52,705 bases of DNA, taken from Salipaludibacillus sp. CUR1 (GTDB taxonomy: Bacteria > Bacillota > Bacilli > Bacillales > Salisediminibacteriaceae). The DNA lies in NCBI RefSeq assembly GCF_021028955.1, contig NZ_JAIWPE010000012.1, positions 1-52,705 of the forward strand, given 5' to 3'. Position numbers and translations under genes: made by a program. Shown here in pieces: positions 50,012-52,705 of the stretch. Within the stretch, counting starts at the first letter, position 1, and the number at the start of each line of letters is the position of its first letter. The notes under the pieces were generated by a model. It was not told where the DNA came from. It saw nothing but the letters and a program-made list of their open reading frames with translations, and searched no databases.

Positions 50012-50791
50012 CTAGAATTGCACACTGAACCCGTTAAACTGATGAATGCCTGTACCGAATTTTGCGAGGTCGTTTTCTCTTAAATATGTACAGGCTTTTT
50101 TTACTTCTTCCAAAATTTCCGGAGAAAGCCCTAACGTATGATGTGACCCAAACACCTGTCTCACTCCACGTAAACCAGCTATTTTTTCTAACGACGCGGT
50201 TAAGGCCTCAGGGTCAGTTGAGGGATAAAAAGCGTAAACTGGCGCCTGGTCATAAAGAAGATCTCCAGTAAATAAATAGCCGTTTGTCTTGTCAAACACA
50301 CATATATGGCCGGGTGAATGGCCGGGTGTATGATAGACCATTAATTGTCTGTTCCCAAGATCGATTTCTTCTCTGTCTTCCAGCAATCCTGCTGGTTCTC
50401 CTTGAAAAGGCTTATAAGTGTCGGGATTGAACGTTTCAGGTACAAGCGAAGTAATATCTCTGCTTATGTCTTTTCTTATTTGGCTGATAGACAATCCTTT
50501 AATACCGTGCTTCAGCCAGTTTAAATCTCCTTCGTGCACATAAATGTCGGTAAATTGACCATGGCTGCCTATATGATCCCAGTGCACATGAGTCGTAAGC
50601 ACCTTAATTGGCAGACTTGTCAGCTGATCAGTGACCCTTTTAATATTATCGATGCCCAGCCCAGTATCGATTAGAGCGGCCGAATGGGTGCCGAGCAGCA
50701 AAAAAGAATGGACTTTCTCCCAATGGCCGTATTCACTTATTGCAAAAGTTAGAGGATCGATCTTTTGAATAGTAAACCATGCGTCTTTTAT
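50012..50791 (-). CDS. MBL-fold metallo-hydrolase with a probable non-standard start codon (ATA)
   Basis: A metallo-beta-lactamase-fold hydrolase of about 259 residues. The metal motif is THVHWDHIG, with GHSPGHICVFD and FTGDLLYDQAP holding further ligands. The substrate is unknown. Starting at an internal TTG (50701) would give 229 residues and cut off KDAWFTIQKIDPLTFAISEYGHWEKVHSF, a stretch typical of the family's N-terminus (key: ISEYGHWEKVHSFLLxG). Reading upstream from there, no ATG, GTG or TTG exists in frame. ATA 50789-50791 lies 7 bases after GGGAGGG and is the best start. A sequencing error or frameshift is the alternative. Confidence 0.68.
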   Translation of the reverse strand: MKDAWFTIQKIDPLTFAISEYGHWEKVHSFLLLGTHSAALIDTGLGIDNIKRVTDQLTSLPIKVLTTHVHWDHIGSHGQFTDIYVHEGDLNWLKHGIKGLSISQIRKDISRDITSLVPETFNPDTYKPFQGEPAGLLEDREEIDLGNRQLMVYHTPGHSPGHICVFDKTNGYLFTGDLLYDQAPVYAFYPSTDPEALTASLEKIAGLRGVRQVFGSHHTLGLSPEILEEVKKACTYLRENDLAKFGTGIHQFNGFSVQF

Positions 50792-51308
50792 TTTTATTCC
50801 CTCCCAAGATTTAGTTTATTATACTTCTTTCTGCATTATTTCATTGTATCCTTTAAAAATTCAAAAAAATAAAGACACGCCTGTCAGCATGTCCGTTTGA
50901 TCAGTTATTTATTTCCTCAAGGCTTCTAACTGGTTCTCGTAAACGTACAGAACCAATTTCTTTTGATCCAGTCATTAAAGTCAGAAAGGTTCCTCTAGAA
51001 TCTGTTCTTTTACCAGGACCAGCGCCTGTATATCTTCGTAAGCTTCTACTGGTTGTCGTTTCAAATTAGACCAAATCAAAGTCTAAATTTAAAATTCCAT
51101 TAGAACAAAGAGAATCAATGGGTGAACGAAGTTGATGCTATTTAAAGTTATTTTTCATGTACCCGTTAAATTTTATGCTTGTTTAATTATTTAAAAAATG
51201 GACTGCGTGTGTAAATTCATGCACTTTCTTCCACGGATAGACGAACTCTGCTGCGGGAACGATATGGCTGTACCGCTTTTAAAATTTTATTTCTTAGGAG
51301 GGTTCTAA
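50792..51308. other. Gene-poor region with a start-less open frame
   Basis: A minus-strand frame open from 51065 to a TGA at 50901-50903 has no ATG, GTG or TTG near its start. It translates to a compact, protein-like sequence: SLRRYTGAGPGKRTDSRG and GSVRLREPVRSLEEINN. No ribosome site fits. It may be a fragment or a gene with an unusual start. The rest of the stretch, including the upstream region of the DUF2382 gene at 51309, has no other clear feature. Confidence 0.35.
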
Positions 51309-51815
51309 ATGGGCTTTTTCGGCTTATTTAATGGTAATGAACAAAACCAGAAAGAAAGACGAAAAGGAATGCAGGAAGTACGCCAGGAGGACCGCGAACA
51401 GGAGACTGAATTCGCAAATGAGGTTCATATGGATCTTCGTGAAGAAGAGCTGGATGTCGACAAACAAAGAAAAGACACTGGCGATGTCGTTCTTCATAAA
51501 GAGATTACAGAAGAAGAACAGACAGTTAATGTCCCTGTCTCTCATGACCAGGTCGTGATTGAACAGAGAGAAGTTAACCACGAACCAACTGATGAGCCTA
51601 TAACAGAAGAAGAATCAGTTCGTATTCCTGTGACCGCTGAAGAAGTTCATGCTGATAAGCATACAGTGGTAATCGGTGAAATTTCTGCCCAAAAGCGCCC
51701 TGTTGAAAGAAATGAACAGGTGCGGGACGTTCTTCATAAAGAAAAGGCTGATGTCGACGTACACGGCGAGGCAGATGTAGAAACTAAAGGCGATATGGAT
51801 GTTGAAAGAGAATAG
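51309..51815 (+). CDS. DUF2382 (YsnF-like) stress protein 1
   Basis: A 168-residue, very acidic and mostly charged protein. The DUF2382 pattern is seen as repeated blocks: MDLREEELDVDKQRKDTGDV, EEEQTVNVPVSHDQVVIEQR, ESVRIPVTAEEVHADKHTVV and GEISAQKRPVE. The first 35 residues are a polar lead. B. subtilis YsnF is in the general-stress regulon; this gene has no clear sigma-B site. TTAGGAGGG lies 7 bases before ATG 51309. Strong paralogue of the next gene. Confidence 0.85.
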   Translation: MGFFGLFNGNEQNQKERRKGMQEVRQEDREQETEFANEVHMDLREEELDVDKQRKDTGDVVLHKEITEEEQTVNVPVSHDQVVIEQREVNHEPTDEPITEEESVRIPVTAEEVHADKHTVVIGEISAQKRPVERNEQVRDVLHKEKADVDVHGEADVETKGDMDVERE

Positions 51816-51835
51816 CATTTGCTAAACTTTTTCAG

Positions 51836-51875
51836 GGGTAACTTTAAAAGGCTTTGCCTTTAGTTACCCTCTTTT
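51836..51875 (+). terminator. Terminator between the two DUF2382 genes
   Basis: GGGTAACT...AGTTACCC with an inner AAAGGC/GCCTTT stem, then CTCTTTTT. Confidence 0.9.
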
Positions 51876-51903
51876 TAAAAATCACATAAACGGAGGAAGC
51901 CTA

Positions 51904-52455
51904 ATGATAAGATATATAGTGGCTGGAGCGATTATTGGCAGTCTTATTACGTGGGTCTTAAATGTCCCTGTTGAAGGAGGCCTGATACTGGGCGCGGCTG
52001 TGGGCGGCATGAGCTATACGTTTGGTAATAGAAAAACCAATCAGGAAGAAGACGGCCAGGAGACTGAGATGCAGCTTCGAGAAGAGGAATTAGATATAAA
52101 TAAGGAACGGGAGCAGACTGGTGAAGTCGACGTACGAACCGATGTCATAGAAGAAGAAAAAACCATCAGAATCCCTGTCAAACGCCAGGAAATGGTTGTG
52201 GAAGCAGGTGATGAAGAAGAATTACGAATTCCATTAAAAGAAGAACAAGTAGAAATTGAAAAGCAGCCGGTTAAACTCAATGAGGTTTCCGTATCGAAGC
52301 GCCAAGTCCAGGAAGTTGAGCAAATTGAAGAAACCTTAAAAAAGGAAGAACTCGACGTTGATGTGGAGGAAAATGAAGGAGAATTCAGAGATAAAGACCC
52401 TGGTACAGAAATTGAAGGAAATGCAGATCCTGACCAGGATAACAGATTTTTTTAA
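51904..52455 (+). CDS. DUF2382 (YsnF-like) stress protein 2, membrane-anchored
   Basis: A 183-residue protein. Unlike its neighbour it starts with two short hydrophobic segments (RYIVAGAIIGSLITWVL, GGLILGAAVGGMSYTFG), probably a glycine-rich membrane hairpin. The DUF2382 blocks follow: QLREEELDINKEREQTGEV, EEEKTIRIPVKRQEMVVEA, ELRIPLKEEQVEIEKQPV and NEVSVSKRQVQEVE. It ends in a strongly acidic tail. CGGAGGA lies 7 bases before ATG 51904. It and the upstream copy differ in N-terminus and so probably in location. Confidence 0.85.
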   Translation: MIRYIVAGAIIGSLITWVLNVPVEGGLILGAAVGGMSYTFGNRKTNQEEDGQETEMQLREEELDINKEREQTGEVDVRTDVIEEEKTIRIPVKRQEMVVEAGDEEELRIPLKEEQVEIEKQPVKLNEVSVSKRQVQEVEQIEETLKKEELDVDVEENEGEFRDKDPGTEIEGNADPDQDNRFF

Positions 52456-52464
52456 ATCACTTAT

Positions 52465-52504
52465 AGTTCTAAAACGGGCCGTCTCGTTTTTAGAACTTTT
52501 TTTC
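52465..52504 (+). terminator. Terminator of the second DUF2382 gene
   Basis: AGTTCTAAAA/TTTTAGAACT (52465-52474 and 52488-52497) followed by TTTTTTT. Confidence 0.9.
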
Positions 52505-52608
52505 GTTTCAGAGGTGGTGTAAAAATATATTAATTTCATCTGGGAAATATATATAAGGAAATGCCAGCCCTCTTACGTTAATTCTGGTTCTCTGTCAATT
52601 GTTGTGGT

Positions 52609-52669
52609 GTAGAATTTTCCAATTCTACTCTCTTTAGAACCCATGCGGGTTAACCCGCATGGGTTCTAA
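52609..52669. repeat. Two adjacent inverted repeats, one a perfect 36-bp palindrome
   Basis: GTAGAATT-TTCC-AATTCTAC (52609-52628) is followed 5 bases later by a perfect palindrome from 52634 to 52669 centred on TTAA, with AACCCATGCGGG as the left part. Neither has a T-run, so this is not an ordinary terminator. Whatever it serves lies beyond the right edge. Confidence 0.7.
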
Positions 52670-52705
52670 CCACTTGCCTCCACAGTATTTTCTTACGTAG
52701 TCTCG

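Overview
The window looks like a chromosomal segment of an endospore-forming member of the Bacillaceae. The evidence is three small acid-soluble spore proteins (SspN, SspP, Tlp), a SpoVK-like AAA+ ATPase, a YhcN/YlaJ-like lipoprotein, Bacillus-only families (YkuI, YwpF-like, YhjD-like, DUF3243, DUF2382, FbpB), strong AGGAGG ribosome sites, many TTG/GTG starts, a Bacillus LexA box and a candidate sigma-B promoter. Part of the order (aconitase, sspP, tlp, yneP, yneQ) recalls the B. subtilis citB region. The species cannot be named. Selenocysteine use is rare in the family and points to one of its less typical, perhaps halophilic or alkaliphilic, lineages.

Layout. 1-600: the 5' part of an IS4-type transposase runs off the left edge. 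600-6000: CheV, then a five-gene minus-strand operon of two ABC exporters with an embedded YtrA-type GntR regulator; the inferred operator overlaps the operon's -10. 6000-11300: secreted cyclophilin, iron-centre repair protein (Ric/ScdA), an SOS-linked YhjD-like gene, an amidohydrolase and lipoproteins. 11300-17400: DUF2207-type membrane protein, TVP38, HtpX-LemA, an MFS transporter and the degenerate EAL protein YkuI. 17500-23800: PHP phosphoesterase, NadE, YneQ, Tlp, YneP, a tandem AAA+ ATPase and a DMT transporter. 23900-31200: TVP38, VanZ, SspN, FbpB-like, DUF421, an NlpC/P60 hydrolase and aconitase. 31200-35400: the selenium locus. 35400-44400: GNAT and Nudix enzymes, a K+/H+ antiporter, a P-II protein, a lone TrpB, a family 5 uracil-DNA glycosylase and methyltransferases. 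44400-52705: secreted X-prolyl peptidase, a DUF368 (PopT-type) membrane protein, DUF3243, a second GNAT, a tautomerase, an MBL hydrolase and two DUF2382 stress proteins.

The most notable content is the selenocysteine locus. selA (31410-32840) lies near two divergent genes that ordinary gene calling breaks, because each carries an in-frame TGA exactly at the family's redox residue. One is a SelW/Rdx-type protein with a C-x-x-U motif (33511-33759). The other is SelD itself, with U-G-C-K in its active site (33886-34950). SelD makes selenophosphate, SelA uses it to make Sec-tRNA, and both the SelW-like protein and SelD would then depend on that tRNA. selB and tRNA-Sec are not visible here and must lie elsewhere if the system works.

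Other structure worth attention: a 4 x 52-bp degenerate tandem array after selD; a 6 x 20-21-bp array at 46988-47111 whose period is two helical turns; a convergent sspP/selA hairpin that encodes the same C-terminus (NGEG) on both strands; a 36-bp perfect palindrome near the right edge; a LexA box on the yhjD-like promoter; and an MBL-fold gene whose conserved N-terminus has no ATG, GTG or TTG start.
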